A stretch of DNA of 64,000 bases, from contig JANOSH010000020.1 in assembly GCA_031415695.1 (NCBI GenBank), positions 1 to 64,000 of the forward strand. The letters are read 5' to 3'. The notes below the pieces were generated by a model, which searched no databases, was not told the origin of the DNA, and saw only the letters and a list, made by a program, of their open reading frames with translations. Source of the stretch: JANOSH01 sp031415695. GTDB taxonomy: Bacteria; Actinomycetota; Acidimicrobiia; Acidimicrobiales; Ilumatobacteraceae. The position numbers and the translations under genes were made by a program. Of the stretch, positions 34,867 to 44,647 are shown in pieces; the stretch's first letter is position 1; the number at the start of each line of letters is the position of its first letter.

Positions 34867-36012
34867 CTATCGGACAAATCGTGTAACCACCTCGACATGG
34901 GACGTGTGCGGGAAGAGATCGGCCGTTGTCGAGCCGTCGTGAACAAACCCGAGCTTGGAAAGATCGTAGGCGTCACGAGCAAGCGACACCGGGTCACAGC
35001 TCACCAAGATGAGTTCGCTCGTTCCGGTTGCAGCCACCGCTGCGACACCCTCTGACCCGAGCCCACGTCGCGCCGGATCAGCCACGACACGGTCGGCTTG
35101 AACTGGCTTCCAACGCTCGACGCGCTGCTCAACCACGGTCGCAACGCGCCCGTGCAGGTTGGTCTCGGCGTCGCGGCAGCTCGATGCCGACGACTCGATC
35201 AGTGTCAACCGGCTGCCACTGTCGCTGGTCGCCGCAAAGAGCCCGACCCCGCCGTACGCATCAACGAGGTGATCAACCGGGCTCGGGCCAGCGGCTCTCA
35301 CGAGATTGGTCAGTTGCTCGGCGCCATCGGTTCGGGTTTGGAAAAACGATTCGGCGCTTACACGGAAATGGTGGCCAGCGACCGCTTCATGCAGCACGGA
35401 GCTGAAATCTGGATCCAGGACGCCGTCGACCATAACGGTTCGTTCGCCCGTTGCGACACCAATTCGTATTTCGACATCGTGCCCATGGGGCACCCGGTAA
35501 TCGGCGACGAGGTCGCCGAGACCCGGATGCGCAACCATGCAATGATCAACGGCCAGAACCTCGTGAGACTTTGCTCTGCGGTAGCCGAGTCGTCCGCTGG
35601 CATCGACACCGAGGCGCACCGACGTGCGATAGCCCGATGTCGCCAGCGCTGGTCCTGCGACGACTATCGGGTCCGAAAGTCGTCCGGTTCGTCGAAGAGC
35701 ATCTTTTACTATGTCGAGCTTGAAGTGCACCTGACCCTCGGGTGAAATGTGCTGCCACGAACAGCCTCCGCACCCGGCGGCCACCATGGGACACGGAGCC
35801 TCCTGCCGCCACGGCGACGCCTCAAGGACCTCGACAACCTCGGCCCGGGAAAAATCCTTCTTCTCCTCAACAACGCGCACCGCAACCCGTTCGCCCGGTA
35901 ACGCCCCACGTACAAAGACGACTCGACCGCTCTTGTCACGGGCTAGCGCGTCGCCTCCAGCCACCATTGTTGTCGGGACCAACTCATCCATACGCGAAAT
36001 TCTGACCCACAT
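34867..36012 (-). CDS. TrmA/RumA-family RNA (uracil-5-)methyltransferase
   Basis: About 381 residues from the ATG at 36012 (start uncertain; an ATG at 36078 would invade the rpe leader). An N-terminal TRAM RNA-binding domain (about 1-60, GDALARDKSGRVVFVRGALP) is followed by the [4Fe-4S] motif CPMVAAGCGGCSWQH, whose fourth Cys may be DHCMVAHP. The SAM domain has VDHLVDAYGGVGLFAA and the catalytic Cys is in LVSCDPVSLARD. It adds a 5-methyl group to uridine in tRNA or 23S rRNA; which one cannot be told. It is divergent from rpe with only 57 bases between starts, which must hold both promoters. Confidence 0.92.
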   Translation of the reverse strand: MWVRISRMDELVPTTMVAGGDALARDKSGRVVFVRGALPGERVAVRVVEEKKDFSRAEVVEVLEASPWRQEAPCPMVAAGCGGCSWQHISPEGQVHFKLDIVKDALRRTGRLSDPIVVAGPALATSGYRTSVRLGVDASGRLGYRRAKSHEVLAVDHCMVAHPGLGDLVADYRVPHGHDVEIRIGVATGERTVMVDGVLDPDFSSVLHEAVAGHHFRVSAESFFQTRTDGAEQLTNLVRAAGPSPVDHLVDAYGGVGLFAATSDSGSRLTLIESSASSCRDAETNLHGRVATVVEQRVERWKPVQADRVVADPARRGLGSEGVAAVAATGTSELILVSCDPVSLARDAYDLSKLGFVHDGSTTADLFPHTSHVEVVTRFVR

Positions 36013-36069
36013 GGAGCCAATACGCCGAATATGCCCAGGGAGACCGGCCCGGACCGATACGGTCGTTGC

Positions 36070-36744
36070 ATGTCTCAAGCGCTCATTGCTCCATCGGTCC
36101 TGCCCGCCGATTTCGCCCGATTAGGCGACGAGGTCGCTGCACTCGAAGCGGCCGGGGCAGATCGCATCCAGTGGGATGTGATGGATGGCCAATTTGTTCC
36201 GAACCTGACATTTGGGCCTGACATCATCGCTGCTACCCGGCCACACACCATATTGCCATTTGAGGCGCATCTCATGGTGCTCACTCCCGATGTGATGGCC
36301 GAGCGCTACATCGCAGCTGGCTGCGAGCGGCTCATTGTTCATGTCGAGGCGTGCGCCCATCTGCACCGCACGCTGGCCAACATTGCATCCCTGGGTGCAA
36401 AAGCCGGGGTTGCATTAAACCCGCACACCCCGTTCTCGGCAGTAGAACACGTACTCGATCTTGTCGATCTCGTATTGGTAATGACCGTGAATCCCGGATT
36501 CGGCGGCCAGAAATACATTGCGTCGATGGCGACCAAAATCGCGCAGGCGAGAGCCGCCGTCGATCGGGCCGGTCTTGCCATAGACGTCGAAGTCGATGGC
36601 GGAATCTCGGCGACCACCATTGGACATGCTGCCGCAGCAGGTGCCAACGTTTTTGTAGCCGGGTCCGCTCTCTACAACGATGCCGAGGGGCTTGGCCATG
36701 GGGTCGCTGCGTTAAAGGCCGCTGCCCATCGGGCGATTCAGTAA
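36070..36744 (+). CDS. rpe: Ribulose-phosphate 3-epimerase
   Basis: The protein is 224 residues from ATG 36070. It interconverts ribulose 5-phosphate and xylulose 5-phosphate in the pentose phosphate pathway. The TIM-barrel signatures are complete: IAPSVLPADFARLGDEV, WDVMDGQFVPNLTFGP (metal His replaced in order by D and Q context; the first metal His is in FEAHLMV), VMTVNPGFGGQ and VEVDGGI. It is followed after two bases by the AddB-like gene, suggesting co-transcription although the functions are unrelated. Confidence 0.96.
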   Translation: MSQALIAPSVLPADFARLGDEVAALEAAGADRIQWDVMDGQFVPNLTFGPDIIAATRPHTILPFEAHLMVLTPDVMAERYIAAGCERLIVHVEACAHLHRTLANIASLGAKAGVALNPHTPFSAVEHVLDLVDLVLVMTVNPGFGGQKYIASMATKIAQARAAVDRAGLAIDVEVDGGISATTIGHAAAAGANVFVAGSALYNDAEGLGHGVAALKAAAHRAIQ

Positions 36745-36746
36745 CG

Positions 36747-39700
36747 GTGCCGCGTATCGAGTTGGTAACCACGGGCTACGGCCGGCGAGCACTCGAGGAG
36801 TTGGCGCGCTCGGTCGACCGATTGAAGCAGGGGCGAGCGCTCGCTCCCGTTTGCGTAATTGTGCCATCCGACGCGGCGGGAGTCGCGGCCCGACGCTATC
36901 TCGCATCTCGACCCCCCGGCGTCGCAGCTGTCACGTTTACCACAGTGCGTCGTTTGGCCGAACTGCTTGGTGCGGGCGAGCTGGCGACGTCTGGCCGACG
37001 CCCGATTTCTCCGCCATTGCTGCTCGCAGCATTGCGCAACGAACTCGTACGCGATCCAGGCACCCTGGCCCCGGTTGCCGACCACCCTGCCACCGACGAG
37101 GCGTTACTCCTTGCCGACCGAGACCTGTCTGGACTTGCACCCGCAACCCTCAATCAGCTGGGCGGTTTGTACGGCCAGGCCGGCGACGTTGTTCGGCTCC
37201 ATCGCGCCGCCCGTCGGAAACTCAACCGCGACTGGTACGACGAGACCGATCTTCTTTCAGCGGCTCGTATTGCGCTGGCCGATGGTGCACTCGACTCACT
37301 CGGGCCGCTCGTGGTTCATCTGCCTCAGGCACTTCCACCGCGCTGGCGAGACTTTCTGGCCGCTCTCGCTGACCATGTGCCGACGATTGTCGTCGCGGGT
37401 GTAACAACTGCGGCCGAGGCCGACAACGAGGTGCGCACCACGCTTCACGCGCTAGGCCTCGATCTCGGACAACTGTCGTTCGAGGGTTCTCCACAAGCCA
37501 CCTTGCACGTTGCCAGCGATCCGGATCACGAGGTTCGTATCGCCGTTCGCCATCTCGTCAAAGCCCTCGGCGACGGTGCCAGCGTCTCGCGTTGTGCCGT
37601 GTTGTATTCGTCGGCACTCCCGTACCATCGACTGCTTACCAATCGCCTCGACAGCAGCGAACTGACGTGGAACGGACCAGCTGTCGGCTCACTCACTTCA
37701 ACCGTTACTGGTCGCGCCGCGGTGGGCCTTATTGGCCTGCTAGGCCGTCGAACGTTGCCACGGGTAGTTGTGTTCAACCTGTTGTCGTCGGTTCCGGCCC
37801 GTAGCGGCAACGAACGCGCGCCGGTGGCGCAGTGGGAGCGTATTGCTCGGGCGGCGGGAATTCACGACGGTACGGCGGCTCAGTGGCGCGAGCGACTCGA
37901 TCTTTGGGCCATGCGTGAACGGGCCCGGTCAAGCGTCCGTGGAGTCGACGAGCCGACCACGATCCAACGAATTGATGGCCTGGCCTGGTTCATCAGCGAA
38001 CTCTCGGCCGGTCTCGACAAGGTGCGTCGAGCGTCGGAGTGGATGGCACGAGTGCGAGCGCTCCAGAGCCTTCTGGTTGCACTAATCGGCAGTGAAGCTA
38101 CTCGCACCGGTTGGCCGCTCGCCGAACAGCATGCCGCCTACGCGGTCGATGCCGCCTTAGCGTCGGTTGCCAATCTCGATTCGGTCGACGCCAGCCCCAG
38201 CCTCGAACGTTTCACGCGCGCTGCACTCCACGTGCTCGATGTTCCTGCGCCTCGCCATGGGCGCCTCGGTAGCGGCGTACTCATTGGCCCGCTGGCATCG
38301 GCCGTGGGCCTCGACCTTGATCTCGTCATCGTGTTGGGCGCCGACGAAGGGGTGTTGCCATCGCTTCCTCACGAGGACGCGTTGTTGCCTGACGAGTTCC
38401 GCAAGCGTGTTGGCTTGCCGACGTCGGGTGATCTGGTGTGGCGTACCCAACGCGAACTTCTGACCGCTGCGGCCTCGAGTTCCGGGGTGTTGATCCTTTG
38501 TCGTTCCCGTGGCGACATGAGGCAGACCACGCAACGCCATCAGTCGCGATGGCTCGGTACCATCATCGATGTCGTTACAACCATCGAACACGCGTCATTC
38601 GCAGCGGAAATGGCCGACGCCGCCGCGCCTGCCGACGTCGGCGAGTATCGGCTTGCTTCGGTGCTACGTGGGATCTCGGTCTCCCGGGACGACGTAGCTA
38701 TACCCAGGGCACTCAAGATGATGGTCGCTCGCCGATCCGATCAGCTCACCGAGTACGACGGCAACGTGTCATCTGCTGCACATTTGTTGGCCGACCCCAC
38801 CCTCAAAGCAACAGCGCCCACCAGTCTCGAAGCTTGGGTGGCGTGCCCGTTCGACTACTTCTTGACGCGGGTGTTGCGGGTGCGGCCAGTAGACGATCCG
38901 GCCTTATCGCTGTCGATGAACCCGCTCGATGAAGGCAGTCTTGTTCACGAGTTTCTTCATCGGTTTGTCGCCGCGACGCTCGGCGAGAATCGTGGACCGG
39001 GATGGAACTCGCCCGACGACGATCTCCGGTTCGATTCGCTTTTCGCATCGGTGTGCACAGAAGCCGAACAGGCAGGGCGTCAGGGACGAGCCGTCTACTG
39101 GGCATATGACCGAGAACGAATTCGTCGTGACCTCAAGACGTTCATCGCACACGACAGCGAGCGGCTCGCGATTGACCGAGCACACCCAATCGCCTGCGAA
39201 CTCGATTTCGGTAACGACGACATCCCGGTTGAGTGGGCGCTCGGCCAAGGTCGCTCGATCCCGTTTCGCGGTTCGATCGACCGAGTCGATCTGACCCCAT
39301 TCAGACATCTCATCGTCACCGATTACAAGACAGGAAACTCCAAAAAGTACGAGAAGCTCAACGCCGATAACCCACACGCCAACGGCAGCCGATTGCAGCT
39401 ACCTATCTACGCGTTGGCAGCGGCATGGGCGTTTCCCGATCAGAACCCTGCCCCGATTGTTGCCCGCTATGTGTTTGTCAGCGGGCAGTCCGAAAAACGC
39501 ATAGTAGAACTTGCCGTCACCGCCGATCTCAAAACCTCAATGGACACTGTGTTCGAAGTCATCATCGACGCCATGGCCAGCGGTCTCTTTCCGGCCAAGC
39601 CCGTGCCTACAACCCGAGGCGGGTATATTGCGTGCTCATCGTGTGATCCTGACGGTCGAGGTATCACCGAGCTGTACCGCGGTTGGATAGCCAAGCGGAT

Positions 39701-39794
39701 CGACCCTCGGCTCGCGGCCTATCGTTCGCTGGTAGGCGATCCAGTCGATGAAGCCGATCCCGATGCGCTGGCGACACCGGGGTACGACGGATGA
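36747..39794 (+). CDS. AddB-like PD-(D/E)XK nuclease subunit of a helicase-nuclease
   Basis: The GTG at 36747, two bases after the rpe stop, gives 1,015 residues; an open frame extends upstream through rpe but is antisense-like noise. The N-terminus (VCVIVPSDAAGVAARRYL) has the AddB/UvrD-like inactive helicase pattern without a Walker A. The C-terminal nuclease has GSLVHEFLHRFVA and LIVTDYKTGNSKK (near residue 858). Cys700 (WVACPFDY) and the pair Cys963/Cys966 (ACSSCDPDG) match three of the four Fe-S cysteines of B. subtilis AddB; the fourth position is Gly972. It shares an ATGA overlap with the AddA-like gene. Role: processing of double-strand breaks. Confidence 0.88.
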   Translation: MPRIELVTTGYGRRALEELARSVDRLKQGRALAPVCVIVPSDAAGVAARRYLASRPPGVAAVTFTTVRRLAELLGAGELATSGRRPISPPLLLAALRNELVRDPGTLAPVADHPATDEALLLADRDLSGLAPATLNQLGGLYGQAGDVVRLHRAARRKLNRDWYDETDLLSAARIALADGALDSLGPLVVHLPQALPPRWRDFLAALADHVPTIVVAGVTTAAEADNEVRTTLHALGLDLGQLSFEGSPQATLHVASDPDHEVRIAVRHLVKALGDGASVSRCAVLYSSALPYHRLLTNRLDSSELTWNGPAVGSLTSTVTGRAAVGLIGLLGRRTLPRVVVFNLLSSVPARSGNERAPVAQWERIARAAGIHDGTAAQWRERLDLWAMRERARSSVRGVDEPTTIQRIDGLAWFISELSAGLDKVRRASEWMARVRALQSLLVALIGSEATRTGWPLAEQHAAYAVDAALASVANLDSVDASPSLERFTRAALHVLDVPAPRHGRLGSGVLIGPLASAVGLDLDLVIVLGADEGVLPSLPHEDALLPDEFRKRVGLPTSGDLVWRTQRELLTAAASSSGVLILCRSRGDMRQTTQRHQSRWLGTIIDVVTTIEHASFAAEMADAAAPADVGEYRLASVLRGISVSRDDVAIPRALKMMVARRSDQLTEYDGNVSSAAHLLADPTLKATAPTSLEAWVACPFDYFLTRVLRVRPVDDPALSLSMNPLDEGSLVHEFLHRFVAATLGENRGPGWNSPDDDLRFDSLFASVCTEAEQAGRQGRAVYWAYDRERIRRDLKTFIAHDSERLAIDRAHPIACELDFGNDDIPVEWALGQGRSIPFRGSIDRVDLTPFRHLIVTDYKTGNSKKYEKLNADNPHANGSRLQLPIYALAAAWAFPDQNPAPIVARYVFVSGQSEKRIVELAVTADLKTSMDTVFEVIIDAMASGLFPAKPVPTTRGGYIACSSCDPDGRGITELYRGWIAKRIDPRLAAYRSLVGDPVDEADPDALATPGYDG

Positions 39795-42700
39795 ACCCTG
39801 TCGATCAAGGCGCTCGAGACCGCATCGCAACCGACCTCGGGACCACATTGTTCGTCGAGGCGGGGGCCGGCTCGGGTAAGACCACTGCGCTCGTCAACCG
39901 GGTCGTTGGACTAGTCGATTCAGGCGTCTCCATGGAAGCCATTGCCACCATCACCTTCACCGAAAAGGCCGCCATTGAACTGCGGCACCGGATACGCACT
40001 GCGCTGCAACTCGAACCGACGCCTCGTCGCAACGAGGCGCTCGGCTCGCTGGATCGGGCCGCGTTGGGCACCCTTCACGGGTTCGCTCGCCGGCTCCTTG
40101 CACAGCATGCCATCGCTGCGGGGTTACCCCCGCACGTGGAAGTGCTCGACGAGATCGCGTCGGTGCTGGCCTTCGAGGAACGGTGGCAGATCAATGTCGA
40201 CGAGCTCCTCACCAAAGCCGAAAGCGATCCGTCGTTGGCGAGCGCACTGATTCTGTTACGAGACGCAGGAATCAAGGCGCTTCATCTGCGTCAGCTAGCC
40301 GTCAGGCTCGGCGCCGACTGGGACCGCGTCGAGGATTGGATACCCGCACCGTTGGCCCCGCTTGCGCCCCTTGCATCGCTACGCGTTGACGACCTTGCCT
40401 CCGAGTTGGACCAGCTTGTGCAAGCCGCTGACCAGACGGCCGGGCTCGCTCCCGACGACCGACTCGTTAACGCGTTGCAAGACATGCGCGACGTACCGGC
40501 GCGTCTACTCGCGGCCGACCTCACCGAACAATGCCGTTTGATTGCCAGCCTCAAACCGCTGAAGAACGCTGGGACGGCCAAGGCTTGGATCAATCCGTCG
40601 AAGGACGCCACGGCTCAACGGTGGACCGCTCTTCGCGACACTGCCTTCAGCCGACGCTCCGATGCCGTCGACCTTGCCCTTCGCCACATTGCTGTGACGC
40701 TCGGCCAGGCGGCTGTCGCCGCGGCTAGGGACCGTCGCCACGAAGGCCGCCTCGAGTTCCACGATCTTTTGGTACTTGCTCGGCGCATGCTTACGAGTCC
40801 AGCCAGCGGCGAAGATATACGTACCGATTTGCACCGGCGTTACCAGCGGCTGCTAGTCGACGAGTTCCAGGATACCGATCCCATCCAGCTCGAGTTGGCA
40901 CAACTCATTACGGCTCCACCTAGTGAGCCAAAATCGCCCCCGGTTCCTGGGCGACTGTTCGTTGTCGGCGATCCGAAGCAATCCATCTATCGGTTTCGTC
41001 GAGCCGATATCGCTACGTACCTGTCGGCGAAAACAACCCTTGGCGCCGAAGTCGTGCAATTGACCGAGAACTTCCGTTCGACGCAGCCAATCATGCAGTG
41101 GGTAAATCATGTCTTCGCACAGCTAATCGTCGAAAAGATCGACGCCCAAGCTCCTTACACGCCGCTCTCGACGAGCATGCCGGGAGCAACCAACGGCCCA
41201 CACGTAGTCCGGTTCGGCGCCGAGGCACCAAGCGCTGTGCTCGCCAACGATATTCGAGTCGCCGAAGCAAACGACGTTGTGCGCGTCATCGCCAATGCCA
41301 TGCGCTGGCACGTGCGTCGCGACGGACGTTGGCAACCCTCCCGGTACTGCGACATTGCCATTTTGCTGCCGACACGCATCAGTCTGCCCGCGTTGGAAGA
41401 CGCTCTCTCATCTGCTGGCATTGCCTACCGCGCCGAGTCGAGTTCCCTTGTCTACGCCACTCGTGAGATTCGCGATCTCCTCCTCACATTGCAGGCTATC
41501 GATGACCCGAGCGACGAACTCGCCTTCGTCTCCGCGCTTCGCTCACCGCTGTTCGGATGTTCCGATGTCGACTTGCTCCGGTGGCGATCCGCTCGCAACG
41601 GTCGTTGGAATCTCAGCGCTCGAACACTTCCCGACCCACTCGACGATGACCCCGTGAGAGACGCCTGTATACAGCTTCGAGAACTTCATGACGCCCGGCA
41701 CTGGCTCACCCCAGCCGCGCTGCTCGATAGCCTCATTGGAACATGTCGGTCATTCGAGGTCGCCGTGTTGGGCGGTCGGTACCGCGATGTCTGGCGGCGT
41801 CTGCGCTTCGTCGTCGATCAGGCACGCGCCTGGTCAGATGCCGGTGGCGTCACGCTTCGCGACTACTTACGTTGGTGCACGCTTCAAGGCCTTGACGGCG
41901 CCAACGTTGCCGAGGCTGTCCTTCCTGAAACCGACGACGATGCGGTGCGCATTCTCACTATTCATGCGGCGAAGGGCCTCGAATTCCCCATTGTCATTGT
42001 GTCGGGACTTTCCACCGCTCGATCCGGCGGGGGCAAAGGTGTTCAAGTGCGGTGGCGTGGTTCGACCCCGCAGATCAGCCTTCGCAATGGAGTCAGCACA
42101 ACTGACTACGAAGCAGCCCGCGAGCTCGATGATCAGATGGATCACGAGGAACGACTGCGACTGTTGTATGTGGCCTGTACTCGGGCATCGGACCATCTTG
42201 CCATCTCTGTTCACCGCAAAGCTCGTTCGGGAACCGCATCGGTCGAACGATGGTCGAGCGCCGATCTCATTGCCTCGGCATCGGAACGCGCGCCGCACCA
42301 ACAAGACGGGATTTCCGACGACCTGCTCCCCGACCCATCGTCCTCGCTGGCCCATTTGGCCGACACGACCGTTTGGCTCGACGAGGCCGATTTTCAATCC
42401 GCCCGGCGAGCACAATACGAACGGGCAGCGCGGACGACATCGGTCTCACCGTCGGGACTTGCCGCGCTTAGCCACGACGACGAGGCCACTCCCCTGGCCT
42501 GGCCACCACCCGGCCTTGTGAAGGACGCTCGCTCGCTAGAGCTCCCGGCGTGGAATCGCGGCCGCTACGGCACCGCCATCGGCCGTGCCGTTCATGCCGT
42601 ACTGCAGCGGGCCGACCTTGTAACGGGCAACGGGATCGAATCGTTGGCACGGGCCCAAGCTGCAGCGGAAGGGATTTTGGGTACCGAGGAAACCATTAGT

Positions 42701-43111
42701 CGACTGGCCCGGGTTGCGCTCGAATCACCCACCGTTCGCGTTGCCGCGCACTCGGAACATTGGCGTGAGATGTATGTGGGCACCACCATTAGTGGCCGAG
42801 TTCTTGAAGGGTATGTCGACCTCATGTACCGAACGCCCGACGGCTTGGTTGTGGTCGACTACAAAACCGATGCCGTCACACTCGACGACGTCGACGCTCG
42901 CGTCGAACGATACCGGCTGCAGGGAGCCGGGTACGCACTTGGGGTCGAGGCCGCGGTGGGCGAGACAGTTGTCGCTGTCGACTTTGTTTTCTGCAGACCC
43001 GACGGTGTGATCGAACGCCGTCTACCCCAGCTGGCCGAGGCGTGTGCTGATGCACTTAGTCTGATCGACCGGACCGGACTCGACGACCCACCCACCATAC
43101 CGATCGCCTAA
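39791..43111 (+). CDS. AddA-like UvrD-family helicase with C-terminal nuclease domain
   Basis: The protein is 1,106 residues. Superfamily-1 motifs: Walker A EAGAGSGKTTALVNR (residues 23-38), TFTEKAAIELRHRI, motif II LLVDEFQDTDPIQLEL, motif III VVGDPKQSIYRFRRADI, the late motifs ILTIHAAKGLEFPIVIVSGL and LLYVACTRASDHLAI. The C-terminal nuclease has GRVLEGYVDLMYRT and LVVVDYKTDAVT. With the AddB-like partner it should unwind and resect broken ends for RecA loading, the job of AddAB or AdnAB. The start overlaps the partner's stop. Its 3' end overlaps the convergent gene at 43056 by 56 bases. Confidence 0.93.
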   Translation: MNPVDQGARDRIATDLGTTLFVEAGAGSGKTTALVNRVVGLVDSGVSMEAIATITFTEKAAIELRHRIRTALQLEPTPRRNEALGSLDRAALGTLHGFARRLLAQHAIAAGLPPHVEVLDEIASVLAFEERWQINVDELLTKAESDPSLASALILLRDAGIKALHLRQLAVRLGADWDRVEDWIPAPLAPLAPLASLRVDDLASELDQLVQAADQTAGLAPDDRLVNALQDMRDVPARLLAADLTEQCRLIASLKPLKNAGTAKAWINPSKDATAQRWTALRDTAFSRRSDAVDLALRHIAVTLGQAAVAAARDRRHEGRLEFHDLLVLARRMLTSPASGEDIRTDLHRRYQRLLVDEFQDTDPIQLELAQLITAPPSEPKSPPVPGRLFVVGDPKQSIYRFRRADIATYLSAKTTLGAEVVQLTENFRSTQPIMQWVNHVFAQLIVEKIDAQAPYTPLSTSMPGATNGPHVVRFGAEAPSAVLANDIRVAEANDVVRVIANAMRWHVRRDGRWQPSRYCDIAILLPTRISLPALEDALSSAGIAYRAESSSLVYATREIRDLLLTLQAIDDPSDELAFVSALRSPLFGCSDVDLLRWRSARNGRWNLSARTLPDPLDDDPVRDACIQLRELHDARHWLTPAALLDSLIGTCRSFEVAVLGGRYRDVWRRLRFVVDQARAWSDAGGVTLRDYLRWCTLQGLDGANVAEAVLPETDDDAVRILTIHAAKGLEFPIVIVSGLSTARSGGGKGVQVRWRGSTPQISLRNGVSTTDYEAARELDDQMDHEERLRLLYVACTRASDHLAISVHRKARSGTASVERWSSADLIASASERAPHQQDGISDDLLPDPSSSLAHLADTTVWLDEADFQSARRAQYERAARTTSVSPSGLAALSHDDEATPLAWPPPGLVKDARSLELPAWNRGRYGTAIGRAVHAVLQRADLVTGNGIESLARAQAAAEGILGTEETISRLARVALESPTVRVAAHSEHWREMYVGTTISGRVLEGYVDLMYRTPDGLVVVDYKTDAVTLDDVDARVERYRLQGAGYALGVEAAVGETVVAVDFVFCRPDGVIERRLPQLAEACADALSLIDRTGLDDPPTIPIA

Positions 43112-43676
43112 TCATCGACAACGCACCAAGCACCACCACCACAGCGCTCAATGGGTACACGAAAGCAAGGGGCACAGTTCGCCATCTGCCATTCATTCCG
43201 CTGAACACCCCGGTATCGACACGCTCACCATTGGGCAACGTGCTGAAGATCGGGTCCTTGGCAACGCAATGCGCCGCAACCCCGCGCAATGCTCGAACCT
43301 TCGACACTAGAACCTGTGCCTCGGCGTCCAAACTGGCTGCGACGCGATAGCTAACGCCGTCGCGGATGAACCGCTCGTCACGAGGAAACTCGACCTCGAC
43401 CGTGTCGTCTACAAATGCTCCGTCAATTCGCTCATCGATGGCGAACGATACGCGGGTGCCCGCACGCACATGTGGTCGCCCGACAAAGGTGGCCGCCAGA
43501 GGTGCTGGTGGCTCACATCGCGACAGAGTTGTCGTTGGACGAGCGAGGGTTGTGGAGGTCGTCGTTACCACGCCAACCGTTTCAGGTATGTCGGGCTCGG
43601 GTGCCGGTTCTTGTGCGCTTGCCGAGCCGGCCATAGCCAGCACGCACAGGACCGTTACAACGAGCACACGTTTCAT
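43056..43676 (-). CDS. Exported protein with C-terminal membrane helix, function unknown
   Basis: The protein is 206 residues. A signal peptide (MKRVLVVTVLCVLAMAGSAS) is followed by a Thr-rich linker (TTTSTTLARPTTTLSR), a domain of about 110 residues with two Cys, and a helix near the C-terminus (VPLAFVYPLSAVVVVLGALS) followed by Arg-rich residues, so it would be anchored with its domain outside the cell. The domain starts with SFAIDERIDGAFVDDTVEVE and resembles a small beta sandwich. I do not recognise the family. The 3' end lies inside the convergent AddA-like gene. Confidence 0.75.
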   Translation of the reverse strand: MKRVLVVTVLCVLAMAGSASAQEPAPEPDIPETVGVVTTTSTTLARPTTTLSRCEPPAPLAATFVGRPHVRAGTRVSFAIDERIDGAFVDDTVEVEFPRDERFIRDGVSYRVAASLDAEAQVLVSKVRALRGVAAHCVAKDPIFSTLPNGERVDTGVFSGMNGRWRTVPLAFVYPLSAVVVVLGALSMIRRSVWWVGRRVRSGRSD

Positions 43677-43711
43677 GCCAAACAGTTTGGCCTGTCTGGA
43701 TGCATCAATGT

Positions 43712-44491
43712 CTATCGACCCGTGAACTTTGGTTGCCGCTTTTCTACGAAAGCAGCCATAGCCTCGAGCGTGTCTGCCGTCGTGAAGTTTACTGTCTGAG
43801 CCCAGCCCTCATCTTCTAGCGCCTGCTCGAAGGACGATTCAAAACTGGCATTGAGCATCCGTTTGGTCGAAGCGAGCGCAATAGGCGGCCCGGCCGCAAG
43901 TCGGCTGGCCCAGTCATCGACGAACGCGTCGACGCTGTCACGGCTGACCACCCGATTGACCAGGCCCAGACGTTGAGCCTCGGACGCGTCGATAATGTCG
44001 CCAAAGAACGCCAGTTCCTTCGCCCTATGCAACCCGATGAGCCGAGGCAACAACCACGAACCGCCGAAGTCGACCGACAAACCGCGTTTGGCAAATATCT
44101 CACTAAATCGTGCGTCGTCGGACGCCACAATCAAATCGCACCCAAGCGCCAAGTTGAGGCCGGCACCGGCGGCGACCCCGACCACTTTGGCGATCGTCGG
44201 CTGAGGGAGGCGTTGCAGCGCCGTGGCCACGCTGCCAATGTGCTTCATTGCAAACAGCTGATGTCGCCGAGCAGATGCAGGTTCCCCACCAGCCGACAAG
44301 TCGGCACCAGAGCAAAACGCTCCGCCGGCGCCCGTGATGACCACCGCCCGATCGTCGCTACGACTTCCAATCTCTGTAAAGGTCGCCAACAACTCGTCCC
44401 ACATCGTTGCGTTGGCGGCGTTCTTCTTGGCAGGACGGTTGAGAGTGACGGTAACGACGCCGTCCTGGCGATCGATCAGCAGGGTTTCCAT
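43712..44491 (-). CDS. Enoyl-CoA hydratase/isomerase family protein
   Basis: The protein is 259 residues, full length for the crotonase fold. It begins VVTVTLNRPAKKNAANATMW, with the oxyanion-hole segments AVVITGAGGAFCSGADLSAG and KVVGVAAGAGLNLALGCDLI. In the second, classic hydratases carry a Glu near this position (GxxxGGGxELA), whereas the sequence reads GAGLNLA, so the exact reaction (hydration, isomerisation or hydrolysis) is open. Its start codon is only four bases from that of a divergent mini-gene. No beta-oxidation partners are next to it. Confidence 0.9.
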   Translation of the reverse strand: METLLIDRQDGVVTVTLNRPAKKNAANATMWDELLATFTEIGSRSDDRAVVITGAGGAFCSGADLSAGGEPASARRHQLFAMKHIGSVATALQRLPQPTIAKVVGVAAGAGLNLALGCDLIVASDDARFSEIFAKRGLSVDFGGSWLLPRLIGLHRAKELAFFGDIIDASEAQRLGLVNRVVSRDSVDAFVDDWASRLAAGPPIALASTKRMLNASFESSFEQALEDEGWAQTVNFTTADTLEAMAAFVEKRQPKFTGR

Positions 44492-44495
44492 AAAA

Positions 44496-44624
44496 ATGGA
44501 CGATACTTACCTAATGGGCTTCAACCCGCACCGCAAAATGACCCGCCGCCCATCGGACTATCTGTTTGTGGTTGCCGCTACGGCAGCCGCTATTGGTCTA
44601 GTTGTCTGGGTGCTGTTGGGCTGA
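44496..44624 (+). CDS. Small single-pass membrane protein (42 residues)
   Basis: ATG at 44496 gives 42 residues: a basic N-terminal part (GFNPHRKMTRRPSDY) and one helix at the C-terminus (LFVVAATAAAIGLVVWVLLG). An ATG at 44514 is an alternative start. Similar FNPHR..R..D mini-proteins are, to my recollection, common in Acidimicrobiia, but no function is known. The start lies four bases from the divergent enoyl-CoA hydratase start, with no room for a Shine-Dalgarno, so translation is leaderless or begins downstream. Confidence 0.55.
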   Translation: MDDTYLMGFNPHRKMTRRPSDYLFVVAATAAAIGLVVWVLLG

Positions 44625-44647
44625 CGCGTGGTGCCGCGTTTGATTGG

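Noticed and set aside
36351..36746. Upstream extension of the AddB-like frame
   Set aside because: The extension lies inside rpe in a different frame and reads as Arg/Ser-rich noise; the GTG just after the rpe stop is a better start.
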